From assembly GCF_028622835.1 (NCBI RefSeq), contig NZ_CP117677.1, positions 682,001-746,000 on the forward strand: 64,000 nt of DNA. The letters run 5' to 3'. The notes under the pieces were generated by a model. It made no database searches. It worked only from the letters and a program-made list of their open reading frames with translations, and had not been told where the DNA came from. The position numbers and the translations under genes were made by a program. The stretch is from Caloramator sp. mosi_1. GTDB lineage: Bacteria > Bacillota > Clostridia > Clostridiales > Caloramatoraceae. This document shows positions 43,836 to 53,552 of this stretch, in pieces. Positions within the stretch are counted from its first letter, which is position 1. The number at the start of each line of letters is the position of its first letter.

Positions 43836-44638
43836 CTATTTCTCGTCCTCAAATTCAACCTTTAGTTCATCGAATTTTGCTTCTTCTTCTCCCTCCATAT
43901 ATCCAACAGCTGGGCCATCCCAACAAACCTGTTGATTTTGGAGAAGCTTAATTGTTACATATACAACCATCTTTTCCTTTAACTTTCTAAATACTTCTTC
44001 TGTTTCAAATCCTCTAACTGGCCTTGAATCAAGTTTAATATCTGTTTCATAGATATACGCCTCTTCTAATTCGCAGTATACCCTTTCATTAAATACTTCT
44101 ACGTGCTTATAGTTATCTTCCTTCATATTCTTGCCTGGCTTCTTGCAGTCTAAAAATTCTACTTCCTTCTTTGGAGGTGTTGAATAAATCTTTGGATATC
44201 TTTCAAAGCATACTTCTGTTACACAATCAAATGGTACATTTAATGTTGCGTGTCTTATATTTCCTGCTATACCCTTACCTGTTACTCCGCCTAAGGTTGA
44301 ATATACAATATTCTTTCTTACATAACCTGCAAGGTATACCTTATTAGTTCCTGGTATTAAGTGGCATTGTGTTAAATAGACATTTTTATCTATAAACTTA
44401 ATATCTATTGCATCCTCTGGTAAAGTTATATCTGCTTCTGTATCTATTTGAACAGTAAACTCTGCTAAAACTACTGGTATCTTAACATATTTCTTTCTTC
44501 CGTGTTGATAATTTTTGCATAAGCATTTTGTTTCTGTATTTGTAACTTCTATTGTTTGTTCATTTTGTGTTGGATTACAAATTCCCTTACATCCTCTGGC
44601 TTTACATCCATAGGCATATTATTTCTTATATCTGGCAT
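43836..44638 (-). CDS. CsxC-like / DUF3794-type spore surface protein
   Basis: About 267 residues after correcting one break near 44570. The core contains KIPVVLAEFTVQID, TQCHLIPGTNKVYLAGYV, NIRHATLNVPFDCVTEV and FRKLKEKMVVYVTIKLLQNQQVCW, the same order as the plus-strand paralogue at 30426. Cysteines recur in CLCKNYQHG, FDCV and DCKK. Homologous clostridial proteins are exosporium or coat constituents. The start is ATG 44638 behind GGGGGG. The sigma-K-like promoter upstream supports expression late in sporulation. Exact role unknown. Confidence 0.65.
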
Positions 44639-44666
44639 ATTTGCCCCCCTTTATTTTTTCCTACTC

Positions 44667-44693
44667 TATATTATGTAAGATTTTGTCGAATGT
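44667..44693 (-). promoter_or_regulatory. sigma-K-like promoter
   Basis: Minus strand AC at 44692-44693, 16 bases, CATAATATA at 44667-44675. The -10 is identical to that of the paralogue at 30390. Confidence 0.55.
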
Positions 44694-44708
44694 TCATAAT
44701 AAATAAAA

Positions 44709-44738
44709 ACACTACCTTTTCATCATAAAAGGTAGTGT
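44709..44738. terminator. terminator-like hairpin
   Basis: Twelve-base perfect stem ACACTACCTTTT / AAAAGGTAGTGT, six-base loop, with TTTTTATTT after it on the minus strand. It ends the DUF3006-tdk unit before the next promoter. Confidence 0.75.
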
Positions 44739-44780
44739 AACTGTAACCAAATATAAAGGGGGATTTATAAATTGAAATTT

Positions 44781-44991
44781 TTAATCCTCAAATAAATCAA
44801 GATACTTCTCTACTTCTTTTTCTATTTAAAGTCTCCTCTTCATCTACATCCCAACTGCAACAGTCTTTATATACTACATCCCCTTCTTTTACAATAGCTT
44901 TAAACTCTTTTGTATTAACATCTATTACATCTCCATCATCTAAAACAACTACAACCACATTTCCCTCTACTCTATCCACAACACCCTTCAT
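44781..44991 (-). CDS. DUF3006 family small protein
   Basis: About 70 residues. The pattern KGVVDRVEGNVVVVVLDDGDVIDV is that of DUF3006 proteins of Firmicutes, a small beta-barrel-like family of unknown function. VVYKDCCSWDVDEEET follows. One A is missing in the run near 44820; with it the protein ends EVEKYLDLFED at 44781. It starts four bases after tdk ends, so is co-transcribed with it. No specific function can be assigned. Confidence 0.7.
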
Positions 44992-44995
44992 AAAA

Positions 44996-45573
44996 TCACT
45001 CCTTAGGAACTATATGACACTTCCTGCATCTTGCTTCGTATGCTTCAGTTGCACCAACTAAAATAATAGGGTCGCTATACTTTGCAGGTTTTCCATTTAT
45101 AAGCCTTTGTGTTCTTGTTGCAGGGTTTCCGCAAACAACGCATATAGCCTGAATCTTATCTACAAACTCTGCAATTGCAAGAAGTCTTGGAATAGGCCCA
45201 AAGGGTTCTCCTCTAAAATCCATATCAAGTCCTGCACAAATCACCCTTTTGCCTTTATCTGCAAGCTTTTTACATATATCAACTATCTTTTCATCAAAAA
45301 TTGAACTTCATCAATTGCAACTACGTCAGTAGTATCCTTAACATAGGTTAATATGTCCTCTGGGTTTTGAAGACATATTGCCTCCTCCTTTATACCTGTA
45401 TGAGAAACCACACAGGTTTTGCTGTATCTATCATCTATCACTGGTTTAAAAACCAGTACATTTTGCTTTGCTATCTTTGCTCTTTTAATTCTTCTTATAA
45501 GCTCTTCACTTTTACCACTATACATTGGACCTACTATAACCTCAATATATCCGTGATCCTTTGGGCCGTACAT
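44996..45573 (-). CDS. tdk: thymidine kinase
   Basis: Type II (TK1-like) thymidine kinase for pyrimidine salvage, about 192 residues. P-loop [17 protein letters not shown], Walker B/DEVQF (AIDEVQFF), lasso segment [15 protein letters not shown] and zinc-binding pairs CVVCG and CRKCH are present. One break near 45300. I start it at ATG 45573, with GGAGGG upstream; upstream in-frame Met codons lie in the terminator of rpmE. Confidence 0.95.
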
Positions 45574-45603
45574 AATATCCCTCCATCCTAAAACTAAGAA
45601 AAA

Positions 45604-45619
45604 GACCGGCACGCCGGTC
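45604..45619 (-). terminator. rpmE terminator
   Basis: GACCGG / CCGGTC stem with a four-base loop, followed on the minus strand by TTTTTCTT; directly after the rpmE stop. Confidence 0.85.
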
Positions 45620-45625
45620 AAAGAA

Positions 45626-45838
45626 TTATTCTTCAATCTTTAGGTTGTACTTCTTCATAAACTTATCCATTCTTCCACCTTGTTCAACAAGCATCTTTTG
45701 CTTTCCTGTGAAGAATGGGTGGCACTTTGAACAGATTTCAACCTTTAATTCCTTCTTTACTGAACCTGTTGTAAATGTGTTACCACAAGCACACTTAACA
45801 ACTGCATCGTGATTGTAATTTGGATGGATATCTCTCAT
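45626..45838 (-). CDS. rpmE: 50S ribosomal protein L31 (zinc form)
   Basis: Seventy residues, intact. The Cys pairs of the zinc-containing L31 are KCACGN and CSKCHPF, so this is not the zinc-independent paralogue. It begins [16 protein letters not shown] as usual. The protein binds the 50S central protuberance. GAGGTG lies upstream. It follows rho, a conserved neighbour arrangement in Firmicutes. Confidence 0.97.
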   Translation of the reverse strand: MRDIHPNYNHDAVVKCACGNTFTTGSVKKELKVEICSKCHPFFTGKQKMLVEQGGRMDKFMKKYNLKIEE

Positions 45839-45947
45839 TTATTTCACCTCTTTCATATATTCTTAACATAATATATTTACTTTATGTAGTACCTTCCGTC
45901 AACTTTTAAGATTATACCATATTTATTGTAGATTTTCAATATCTAAA

Positions 45948-47330
45948 TTAATCCTTTAAAACCTTTGCTGCCATTTGTACAAATTCCCTGTTTGTTTTTG
46001 TTCTTGCTATTGAATTAAGTAGTTTTTCTGTTGCATCCTGAGTAGTTTCATTTGATAGAAGTCTTCTTATTGCAAGTACAGTTGATTTTTCATCTTCATT
46101 TAACAGAAGATCTTCTCTTCGAGTACCTGACTTGTATATATCTATTGCTGGGAATATTCTTCTTTCTTGAAGTTTTCTATCAAGATGAACTTCCATATTT
46201 CCCGTTCCTTTAAACTCTTCAAATATTACGTCATCCATACGGCTTCCAGTCTCAACAAGGGCTGTAGCAAGTATTGTTAAACTTCCGCCCTCCTCTATGT
46301 TTCTTGCTGCACCAAAAACTTTTAGGTTGAATAAGTGCCCCTGGGTCAAGACCTCCAGATAATGTTCTTCCCGTTGGGTTAATTGTAAGGTTATAGGCCC
46401 TTGCAAGACGAGTAATACTGTCAAGAAGTATAACAACGTCCTTTTTAAGTTCAACAAGCCTTTTTGCCCTCTCTAAAACAAGTTCTGCTATTCTTGTATG
46501 ATTCTCTGGTTCATTATCAAAGGTTGAATACACAACCTCTCCCTTAATTGATCTTTGCATATCTGTTACTTCCTCAGGCCTTTCATCTATTAAAAGGACA
46601 ATTAGTTCAACATCTGGATGATTTGTTGTAATAGCATTTGCAATCTTCTTTAAAAGAACAGTTTTTCCTGCCTTTGGAGGTGCTACAATAAGACCTCTTT
46701 GTCCTCTTCCAATTGGAGCTAAAATATCTATAAGTCTTGTTGCTAAATCCCCACTTGACACCTCAAGGCTCAGTCTTTTATTAGGATATATTGGAGTTAA
46801 CGTCTCAAAACTTTTTCTACCGATTATCTTCTCAGGATGCATTCCATTTATCTCTTGAAGATAAATAAGTGCTTTATATTTTTCAGTCTCCTTTGGGAAT
46901 CTTGCCTTACCTTTTATCAAGTCACCTGTTTTTAAATTAAACCTTCTTATTTGTGATGGAGATACATATATATCCCTTGGACCCTGCTGATAGTTATCTA
47001 ATCTTAAAAAGCCGTACTGCTGGTTTTCTATAAGCTCAAATACACCTTCAACCGTATCTGCATCCTGAAGAAGCTCCTGTATCTTTTCTCTCTTTTCTAC
47101 GTCTATATCGTGAAGCTTTATTTCCTCATCACGAATAGGATCGTTTTTTCCTCTTCAATTACAGGTACAATAATCTCCTGAGGTTTTGCCTTATTCTTCT
47201 CCTCTTCTAACTTTAAAATCTCTTCGATAAGCTCGCTTTTTCTAAACTTTGAAACAGATTTTATATCATAATCCTTGGCAATCTGTCTTAGTTCCTCAAG
47301 CGTCTTACTCTTCAATTCTTCAAAATTCAT
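45948..47330 (-). CDS. rho: transcription termination factor Rho
   Basis: Hexameric RNA helicase, about 460 residues. The N-terminal SAP-like helix domain ([13 protein letters not shown]) and acidic-basic linker precede the RNA-binding domain ([19 protein letters not shown]) and the ATPase domain with Walker [40 protein letters not shown] and [12 protein letters not shown] followed by [13 protein letters not shown]. Breaks near 47150 and 46315. The start at ATG 47330 has GGAGGTG upstream; earlier in-frame Met codons are not near a ribosome binding site. Confidence 0.96.
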
Positions 47331-47550
47331 ACTACACCTCCATAATTTTACAACACATAAGGACATTTAACTCTATCTTGAACATCTTTTTATTAAATTC
47401 GGATAACTGGGGAAATAGACGAATAGAACAGACTATAAGACTCGACTATTATTATTTTAATACTCTATATAGGAAATGTAAAGTACAACTAATACTGTTA
47501 AACATAATTAACATTTACTAAGGCTCAAAACATATATGTATATAAATAAA

Positions 47551-47714
47551 TTACCCCTTGAAGGATTTTTGCATTCATTAAACCCAAAAATTAGCATACA
47601 ACGTACCATCACTAAAGGATGAGTATACCATAAAAGTAAAACTTTTTACACTAAGAAAAACTTAGACTTGCTTAATGCAATGAATGAATGCCAAAGAAAA
47701 TCCTTCAAGGGCTA
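47551..47714. repeat. inverted-repeat element or structured RNA between rho and glpX
   Basis: Terminal inverted repeats CCCTTGAAGGATTTT (15 bases perfect) flank about 160 bases; the pairing resumes with GCATTCATT after a small bulge, and a TTA/TAA pair extends it outward. Inside are smaller hairpins: CTAAG/CTTAG with an A5 loop at 47651-47665, GTAAA/TTTAC near 47636-47649, and CATC/GATG near 47607-47622. No open reading frame. It could be a miniature mobile element or a folded RNA; strand cannot be decided. Confidence 0.6.
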
Positions 47715-47762
47715 ATCTTATCTTGAATTTTTCAACATCATCAATAAATAATTATTTTGTTT

Positions 47763-48710
47763 TTATAATCTATGAATTGCATTTATAAATCTTACCGTTC
47801 CTGTCTTTGACCTCATAACAACAGACTGTGTTTTTACTCTATCTTTACTTAAGTAAACTACACCCTTTAGAAGGTCTCCATCTGATACTCCTGTTGCAGC
47901 AAAATACACATCCTCTGCCTTAACTATATCATCTATATACATTATCCTTTTAAAATCAGTAATTCCCATCTCAATACATCTTCTTCTTTCTTCTTCACAG
48001 GTTACACAGAGCCTTCCTTGGAAATCTCCTCCTAAACATTTTATTGCAGCAGCAGCTATCACTCCCTCAGGTGCTCCACCTGTTCCAACCATAATATCTA
48101 CTCCAGTATCCTCAAACCCTGTTGCTATTGCAGCTGCAATATCTCCATCTGTTATCAACTTCATTCTTGCACCAACTTTTCTTACCCTTTCCATTAGTTC
48201 ATAATGTCTTTCTCTATCCAGCATTATTACAGTTACATCCTCAACCTTTTTATTAAGTGCCTTTGCTACGTTTTTTATATTTTCCTCAAGTGGTGCATCT
48301 AAGGATACACATCCTCTTGCTCGCCTTCCTACTGCTATCTTTTCCATATACATATCAGGAGCGTGCAAAAGCCCTCCCTTTGGTGAAATTGCAACAACTG
48401 ATAGTGCATTTGGAAGTCCCTTTGCTACAAGATTTGTTCCATCAAGAGGGTCAACCGCAATATCAACTTCAATACTATCTTCATCTCTAATGCCAAGTTC
48501 TTCACCAATATAGAGCATAGGAGCCTCATCCATCTCTCCTTCACCTATTACAACCTTACCCTTTATTGGGATTACATCAAACATTTTTCTCATAGCAGTA
48601 ACTGCTGCATCATCTGCTGCATTTTTGTCTCCTCTACCTAAAAGCCTTGAGGCACTTATTGCTGCTGCCTCTGTAACTCTTACATAAGATAAAGCTAAAT
48701 CGATATCCAT
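47763..48710 (-). CDS. glpX: class II fructose-1,6-bisphosphatase, copy 2
   Basis: Gluconeogenic Mn/Mg-dependent phosphatase, 315 residues, intact. [15 protein letters not shown] and DPLDGTNLVAKG hold the metal and phosphate-binding residues; LDRERHYELM, ITDGDIAAAI and [14 protein letters not shown] complete the active site. ATG 48710 is preceded by GGGGGAG; an upstream in-frame Met lies in an untranslated AT-rich leader. It is a tandem paralogue of the gene at 48842-49793, both complete in catalytic residues. Confidence 0.94.
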   Translation of the reverse strand: MDIDLALSYVRVTEAAAISASRLLGRGDKNAADDAAVTAMRKMFDVIPIKGKVVIGEGEMDEAPMLYIGEELGIRDEDSIEVDIAVDPLDGTNLVAKGLPNALSVVAISPKGGLLHAPDMYMEKIAVGRRARGCVSLDAPLEENIKNVAKALNKKVEDVTVIMLDRERHYELMERVRKVGARMKLITDGDIAAAIATGFEDTGVDIMVGTGGAPEGVIAAAAIKCLGGDFQGRLCVTCEEERRRCIEMGITDFKRIMYIDDIVKAEDVYFAATGVSDGDLLKGVVYLSKDRVKTQSVVMRSKTGTVRFINAIHRL

Positions 48711-48820
48711 ATTACTCCCCCATTCCAAATTGCTAATTATATTATATACACTATTTATATACAAAGTCAATCAATAATATAACACATTTTAATATATGTG
48801 CGACACATAAATACTGCTCA

Positions 48821-48844
48821 TAAAAAAGGAGCCAAAAGCTCCTA
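48821..48844 (-). terminator. terminator after glpX copy 1
   Basis: AGGAGC / GCTCCT stem with a five-base loop and a TTTTTT tract on the minus strand. The stop codon of the upstream glpX copy is at its edge, so the two copies are probably separate transcription units. Confidence 0.8.
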
Positions 48845-49793
48845 ATACCCTCTTTACTTAAATTATGTACAGCATTAATATATCTTATAGTACCCGTTTT
48901 TGCCCTCATTACGATAGAACTTGTTTTTACTCTATCCTTTCCTAAAAATACAACTCCCTTTAGAATATCTCCATCTGATACACCTGTTGCTGCAAAATAC
49001 ACCTCATCTGATTTAACTATATCATCAAGCTGCATAACTCTACTCAAATCCGTTATACCCATATCAATGCATCTTTTCTTTTCTTCGTCATTGGTTGGAA
49101 AAAGTCTTCCTTGAAAATCTCCACCTATACACTTTACAGCAGCTGCTGTTATAACCCCCTCAGGTGCTCCGCCTATTCCAACCATTATATCAACACCACT
49201 ATCATCAAAGCAGGTTGCAAGGGCCTCTTGAATGTCACCATCGTTAAATAGCTTTAATCTTGCATTTACCTTTCTTACTTCTTCCATAAGATGTTTATGT
49301 CTTGGTCTATCCTGAATTACAACAGTTACATTAGATACATCCTTGTTTAGTGCCTTTGCTACATTTATTATATTTTCACTTAAAGGAGCATCTAATGATA
49401 CCACTCCCTTTGCCTTAGGTCCTACAACAAGTTTTTCCATATACATATCAGGTGCGTGCAAAGAGAGCCCTTCTCAGAAATCGCAACAACTGCAAGTGCA
49501 TTAGGCATTCCCTTTGCTACAAAGCTTGTACCGTCTAACGGATCAACAGCTATATCAACTTCATAGTCACCACTTCCTAATACCTCTCCTATATAAAGCA
49601 TTGGTGCTTCATCCATTTCACCTTCACCAATAACAACCGTTCCCTTAATTGGAAGACTATCAAACATAGCCCTCATACCCTCAACTGCAGCTTCGTCAGC
49701 AGCATTTTTATCTCCACGTCCCATATATTTTGAAGCATTAATTGCGGCAGCCTCAGTAACCCTAACAAGCCCAAGTGCCAAGTCCATATTCAT
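48842..49793 (-). CDS. glpX: class II fructose-1,6-bisphosphatase, copy 1
   Basis: Second GlpX-type phosphatase, about 317 residues. [56 protein letters not shown] and [14 protein letters not shown] match the family. One break near 49475. As printed the C-terminus reads past [10 protein letters not shown] into the terminator; one missing A near 48855 would give a normal end at TAG 48842. Differences from copy 2 are spread over the whole length, so this is an old duplication. Confidence 0.92.
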
Positions 49794-49980
49794 AACTTTT
49801 CCTCCTAATGTGTTATACTATTTATTTCTTTTAACAACATTTTTATTATACTCTTTGTGTTAATTGTTTGTCAAATATATTTTTGTTAAATAATATTTAC
49901 CTAATGTGATATACTTTTAGAGTGCCACCCAGGTGAAATGTGAAATTAAACTATATTTCTATGTCGTTTGATAAAAATAA

Positions 49981-50003
49981 AAGCCTAACTTAATGTTAGG
50001 CTT
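49981..50003 (-). terminator. terminator of the aldolase/transaldolase gene
   Basis: AAGCCTAAC / GTTAGGCTT nine-base stem, five-base loop, then TTATTTTTATC on the minus strand. Confidence 0.85.
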
Positions 50004-50017
50004 ATTTTATAACCATA

Positions 50018-50665
50018 TTATTTCTTAGGTACTGTTTCCCAATCCTTTAGGAACTTTTCTATTCCTATATCTGTCATAGGATGCTTTGCCATTTGAACAA
50101 GCACCTTATATGGTACTGTTGCAATATGTGCACCTGCAAGTGCTGCTTCAACAACGTGCATTGGATGTCTTATACTTGCAGCTATTATCTCTGTCTCTAT
50201 GCCGTAGTTGTCAAATATTCTTACTATCTCTTCAATTAATGTCATTCCATTATGTCCTATATCATCTAATCTTCCTACAAATGGACTTACATATGTAGCA
50301 CCAGCCTTAGCAGCAAGCAGAGCCTGTGCTGATGAGAATATCAGTGTAACATTTGTTTTAATTCCTTCCTTAGAAAGAACCTTAACAGCCTTTAATCCCT
50401 CAAGTGTCATAGGTATCTTTATTACTATATTCTTGTGAATTTTAGCAAGTTCCCTTGCTTCTTTAACCATACCCTCTGCCTCAAGGCTTATTACCTCTGC
50501 ACTTATTGGACCATCAACAATTTCAGTTATTTCCTTTACAACCTCTACAAAGTCTCTTCCTTCCTTTGCAATAAGCGAAGGATTTGTTGTAACTCCACAT
50601 ATAATCCCTAATTTTTCTGCCTCTCTTATTTCATCAACATTGGCAGTATCAATAAATAATTTCAT
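50018..50665 (-). CDS. fsa: fructose-6-phosphate aldolase / transaldolase-like protein
   Basis: Small TalC/FSA-type class I aldolase, 215 residues, intact. [20 protein letters not shown] and [13 protein letters not shown] are the N-terminal signatures; the Schiff-base Lys is in [22 protein letters not shown] and ASIRHPMHV follow. Transaldolase and fructose-6-phosphate aldolase activity cannot be separated by sequence alone; in Firmicutes lacking a long transaldolase it often serves the pentose phosphate pathway. ATG 50665 has GGGGAGTG upstream; it sits beside glpX in a sugar-phosphate cluster. Confidence 0.88.
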   Translation of the reverse strand: MKLFIDTANVDEIREAEKLGIICGVTTNPSLIAKEGRDFVEVVKEITEIVDGPISAEVISLEAEGMVKEARELAKIHKNIVIKIPMTLEGLKAVKVLSKEGIKTNVTLIFSSAQALLAAKAGATYVSPFVGRLDDIGHNGMTLIEEIVRIFDNYGIETEIIAASIRHPMHVVEAALAGAHIATVPYKVLVQMAKHPMTDIGIEKFLKDWETVPKK

Positions 50666-50690
50666 ATAATCACTCCCCATTGTAATATTT

Positions 50691-51086
50691 TTATTTTATA
50701 ACCCACCTCTTTGTTTTATCAATAACTCCAAGATGAGTTAATAATTCAAACATATCATCCATATATCTATTAACCATATCATCTACAAGATATTCTTTCC
50801 CTAAAAATGCAATTTCCATACCACAAACAGGACATCCTAAAATATTTACTGGCCTATCAATTAAATCCTTTATTTTATATTTGTATTTATGTGTTTCTCC
50901 ACAAGCTATGCAAGGTATATCTATTTCAACTTCTCCTTTGGTGGCACTTACTTTAAGTACAATGTTTCCACAAGTACATCTTCTGCTTGTTGGTCGTTTT
51001 GCCTCAAACAGATTTATGTTAAAACTTGTATATCTACCACACTCACTGCACTTTACAGCAGCCTTTATGGAAGAATCCATTATCAT
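50691..51086 (-). CDS. conserved four-CxxC zinc-ribbon protein of unknown function
   Basis: About 131 residues with four regularly spaced Cys pairs: CSEC (residue ~13), CTCG (~38), CIAC (~59) and CPVC (~85). This makes two zinc ribbons, probably duplicated ([11 protein letters not shown] / [11 protein letters not shown]). The C-terminal part ([16 protein letters not shown]) is helical. I do not recognise a named function. I start at ATG 51086 because GGAGGTG is seven bases upstream. It follows a divergent-promoter region and precedes fsa; shared transcription is likely. Confidence 0.7.
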   Translation of the reverse strand: MIMDSSIKAAVKCSECGRYTSFNINLFEAKRPTSRRCTCGNIVLKVSATKGEVEIDIPCIACGETHKYKYKIKDLIDRPVNILGCPVCGMEIAFLGKEYLVDDMVNRYMDDMFELLTHLGVIDKTKRWVIK

Positions 51087-51155
51087 TTTTTTCACCTCCA
51101 TAATCATATATTCTCCACTTAAGTTTAAATTCCTTCTATGTCGAAAAAATATTTT

Positions 51156-51185
51156 TTGTCAATGTTTATTTAAAAGGATTCTAAT
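51156..51185 (+). promoter_or_regulatory. probable sigma-A promoter of kal-kce
   Basis: TTGTCA (51156-51161), 18-base spacer, TCTAAT (51180-51185), five of six matches in each box, about 50 bases before the ATG. Confidence 0.5.
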
Positions 51186-51236
51186 GTTTTTTGAAGAATA
51201 TAAATATTATGAAAATATTTTTAAGGGGGTAACACA

Positions 51237-51641
51237 ATGCCAATTGGAGAAAAGGTAGTAATTAGGGTAAGAATGTCCAGCCACGATGCACACTATGCTG
51301 GAAATTTAGTTGATGGTGCTAAAATGCTACAGCTATTTGGAGATGTGGCTACAGAACTTTTAATACGCCACGACGGAGATGAAGGCCTATTTAGAGCCTA
51401 TGATAGCGTTGAATTTTTAGCTCCTGTATACGCCGGTGATTATATTGAAGCTATTGGTGAAATTGTTGAGGTTGGCAATACATCAAGAAAAATGAAATTT
51501 GAAGCAAGAAAGGTCATAACCTCTGCAAATCTTCCTGATAATGACTCTGCCTGTGATGTTCTTGATAATCCAATAATAGTTTGTAGAGCTTCTGGAACCT
51601 GCGTTGTTCCAAAGGATAAGCAAAGATTTAATAGGGGGTAA
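51237..51641 (+). CDS. kal: 3-aminobutyryl-CoA ammonia-lyase
   Basis: Hot-dog-fold enzyme of lysine fermentation: releases ammonia from L-3-aminobutyryl-CoA to give crotonyl-CoA. 134 residues, intact. The pattern [23 protein letters not shown] is family-specific, followed by [23 protein letters not shown] and VICRASG-type C-terminus ([11 protein letters not shown]). Preceded by AAGGGGG. Five bases separate it from kce, the gene next to it in other lysine fermenters, which makes the assignment strong. The other lysine genes (kamA, kamDE, kdd) are not in the window. Confidence 0.9.
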   Translation: MPIGEKVVIRVRMSSHDAHYAGNLVDGAKMLQLFGDVATELLIRHDGDEGLFRAYDSVEFLAPVYAGDYIEAIGEIVEVGNTSRKMKFEARKVITSANLPDNDSACDVLDNPIIVCRASGTCVVPKDKQRFNRG

Positions 51642-51646
51642 TTATT

Positions 51647-52462
51647 ATGGAGAAACTTATTATCACCTGTGCACTAACCGGTGCAGAAGTTACAAAGGAA
51701 CAAAATCCTGCCGTACCATATACAGTTGAAGAAATGGTAAGTTCAGCCTATGAGGCCTATACTGCAGGTGCTTCTATATTACACATTCACGTTAGGGAGG
51801 ATGATGGTACTCCTACGCAAAAGAAGGAGAGATTTAGAGAAATACTCGATGCTATAAGAGATAAATGCCCTGATGCAATTCTTCAGGTTACAACAGGCGG
51901 TGCAGTAGGAATGAGCGACGAAGAAAGGCTTGCACCTGTTGAATTAAAGCCTGAAATGGCAACACTTGATGCTGGTACAATAAATTTTGGAGACGAAGTT
52001 TTTGCAAACAGTTTTCCTTCCCTTATTAACTTTGCTAAAAAGATGAAGGAACTAAATGTAAAACCTGAAATAGAAGTCTTTGATAGAGGTATGATAGAAA
52101 ATGCAAAAAGACTTCTTAAAATGGGTCTTTTAGATGCTCCACTTCATTTTGACTTTGTTTTAGGTGTTCCATCAGGTATGCCTGCTGATATAGACAGTCT
52201 AACCTATATGATAAGGTCAATACCTCAAGGTTCAACTTGGACAGTAGCAGGAATTGGAAGACATCAACTCCCTATGGCAGTCTATGCTATACTGCTTGGT
52301 GGACACGTAAGGGTTGGCCTTGAAGATAATATATACTACAACAAAGGTGAACTTGCAAAATCAAATGCTCAGCTTGTAGAAAGAGTAGTTAGAATAGCCA
52401 AAGAACTCGGAAGAGAAATCGCAACTCCAATGGAAGCCAGAAGGATTTTAAATATAAAATAA
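51647..52462 (+). CDS. kce: 3-keto-5-aminohexanoate cleavage enzyme
   Basis: Zinc enzyme of the BKACE family that cleaves 3-keto-5-aminohexanoate with acetyl-CoA into acetoacetate and 3-aminobutyryl-CoA. 271 residues, intact. The zinc ligands are in ILHIHVRED and, near the end, GLEDNIYY; TLDAGTINFGD, HFDFVLGVPSGMPAD and AGIGRHQLPM line the substrate site. BKACE members vary in substrate, but the neighbour kal fixes the role. Product of the pair feeds crotonyl-CoA and acetoacetate into butyrate formation. Confidence 0.92.
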   Translation: MEKLIITCALTGAEVTKEQNPAVPYTVEEMVSSAYEAYTAGASILHIHVREDDGTPTQKKERFREILDAIRDKCPDAILQVTTGGAVGMSDEERLAPVELKPEMATLDAGTINFGDEVFANSFPSLINFAKKMKELNVKPEIEVFDRGMIENAKRLLKMGLLDAPLHFDFVLGVPSGMPADIDSLTYMIRSIPQGSTWTVAGIGRHQLPMAVYAILLGGHVRVGLEDNIYYNKGELAKSNAQLVERVVRIAKELGREIATPMEARRILNIK

Positions 52463-52475
52463 AAATTAATAAAAA

Positions 52476-52518
52476 CCCCATTATGGCTTCTGTAAACAGA
52501 GATTTGTCCATAATGGGG
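52476..52518 (+). terminator. hairpin after kce
   Basis: Eleven-base perfect stem CCCCATTATGG / CCATAATGGGG with a 21-base loop that contains a small TCTGT/ACAGA stem. It lacks a strong T run, so it may terminate weakly or protect the 3' end. Confidence 0.6.
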
Positions 52519-52636
52519 ATAAATTACAAACTTTTGTGCACTTATAGATACTTCATATATATTCCTTAAGGTAAACTAATATATAATTCTTCCCTCTCAT
52601 CTTCTGTTTAACTATATAATTTAAAGGTGGGATACT

Positions 52637-53500
52637 ATGCTTTTTATTGTTAACCCTAAGGCTGGAAATGGACGAGCTCTTAAGGCAGTAGAAAATATAA
52701 AAAATATATGTAATAAAATAGGTGTAAATTATGCATTGGAATTTACAAGTTATCCTGAGAACGCAGTAGAGATTGCAAATAAAAATGCTGCAAAGTTTGA
52801 AAAGATTATTGCTGTAGGTGGAGACGGTACTCTAAACGAGGTACTAAATGGTATTGTAGATACAAATACTGCCCTTGGGGTATTACCCTGCGGCACAGGG
52901 AATGATTTTGCAAGAACAATATATAAAACAATGGATATTAATAAAATTATAGAACTATTAGTTAAAGGAGATTATAAAAAATGTGATGTAGGAAAATGCT
53001 TAAATAAACACTTCATAAACATTGCAAGTGTGGGTTTAGATGCTGAAATAGCTCATAAAGTTCAAAGAGGTAAAAAGATATTTGGTGGTAAAACAAGCTA
53101 TCTACTTCAGCTTGCAAATACATTAATTAAATATAAAAATACTTCTTTAAAGATTCAAATTGATGATATGAGTTTTGAATCCGAAACTCTTTTAACCATA
53201 ATATCTAACGGAAAATATTATGGTGGTGGAATAATGCCAGCACCAGAATCTGATATATTTGATGGCAAATTTGATATTTGCCATATCAAAAGAATGAACA
53301 AACTAAAAATCCCCTTTCTTTTGAATAAATATATTAAGGGGCATCACAAAGATTTTAAAGAAGTTAGCTTTTATAGAGGTAAAAAGGTAAAAATAGAGTC
53401 TGAAGATTTATTTGCTGTAAATTTAGACGGAGAAACTTTTCTTGCAAATGAGGTGCAATTCGAATTAAAGTCTAAATATGTTAACTTAATCTATCCATAA
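52637..53500 (+). CDS. diacylglycerol kinase-family lipid kinase (YegS/DgkB-like)
   Basis: About 287 residues, intact. The catalytic domain has FIVNPKAGNG, IIAVGGDGTLNEVLNGI with the GGDGT nucleotide loop, and GVLPCGTGNDFART; ISNGKYYGGGIMPAPES and the C-terminal DLFAVNLDGET are typical. It would phosphorylate diacylglycerol or a related lipid, recycling lipid from LTA synthesis (an LTA synthase-type gene is present at the left edge). ATG 52637 is preceded by AAGGTGGG. It stands alone, ending in a strong terminator shared with the convergent protease gene. Confidence 0.88.
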   Translation: MLFIVNPKAGNGRALKAVENIKNICNKIGVNYALEFTSYPENAVEIANKNAAKFEKIIAVGGDGTLNEVLNGIVDTNTALGVLPCGTGNDFARTIYKTMDINKIIELLVKGDYKKCDVGKCLNKHFINIASVGLDAEIAHKVQRGKKIFGGKTSYLLQLANTLIKYKNTSLKIQIDDMSFESETLLTIISNGKYYGGGIMPAPESDIFDGKFDICHIKRMNKLKIPFLLNKYIKGHHKDFKEVSFYRGKKVKIESEDLFAVNLDGETFLANEVQFELKSKYVNLIYP

Positions 53501-53545
53501 AAGTTAAGTTCCATCTTTTTAAAAAATAAGATGGAACTTAACTTT
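53500..53545. terminator. bidirectional terminator between convergent genes
   Basis: Eighteen-base perfect stem (AAAGTTAAGTTCCATCTT and complement) with a ten-base A/T loop. Serves the lipid kinase on the plus strand and the protease on the minus strand. Confidence 0.8.
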
Positions 53546-53552
53546 ATCTTTA

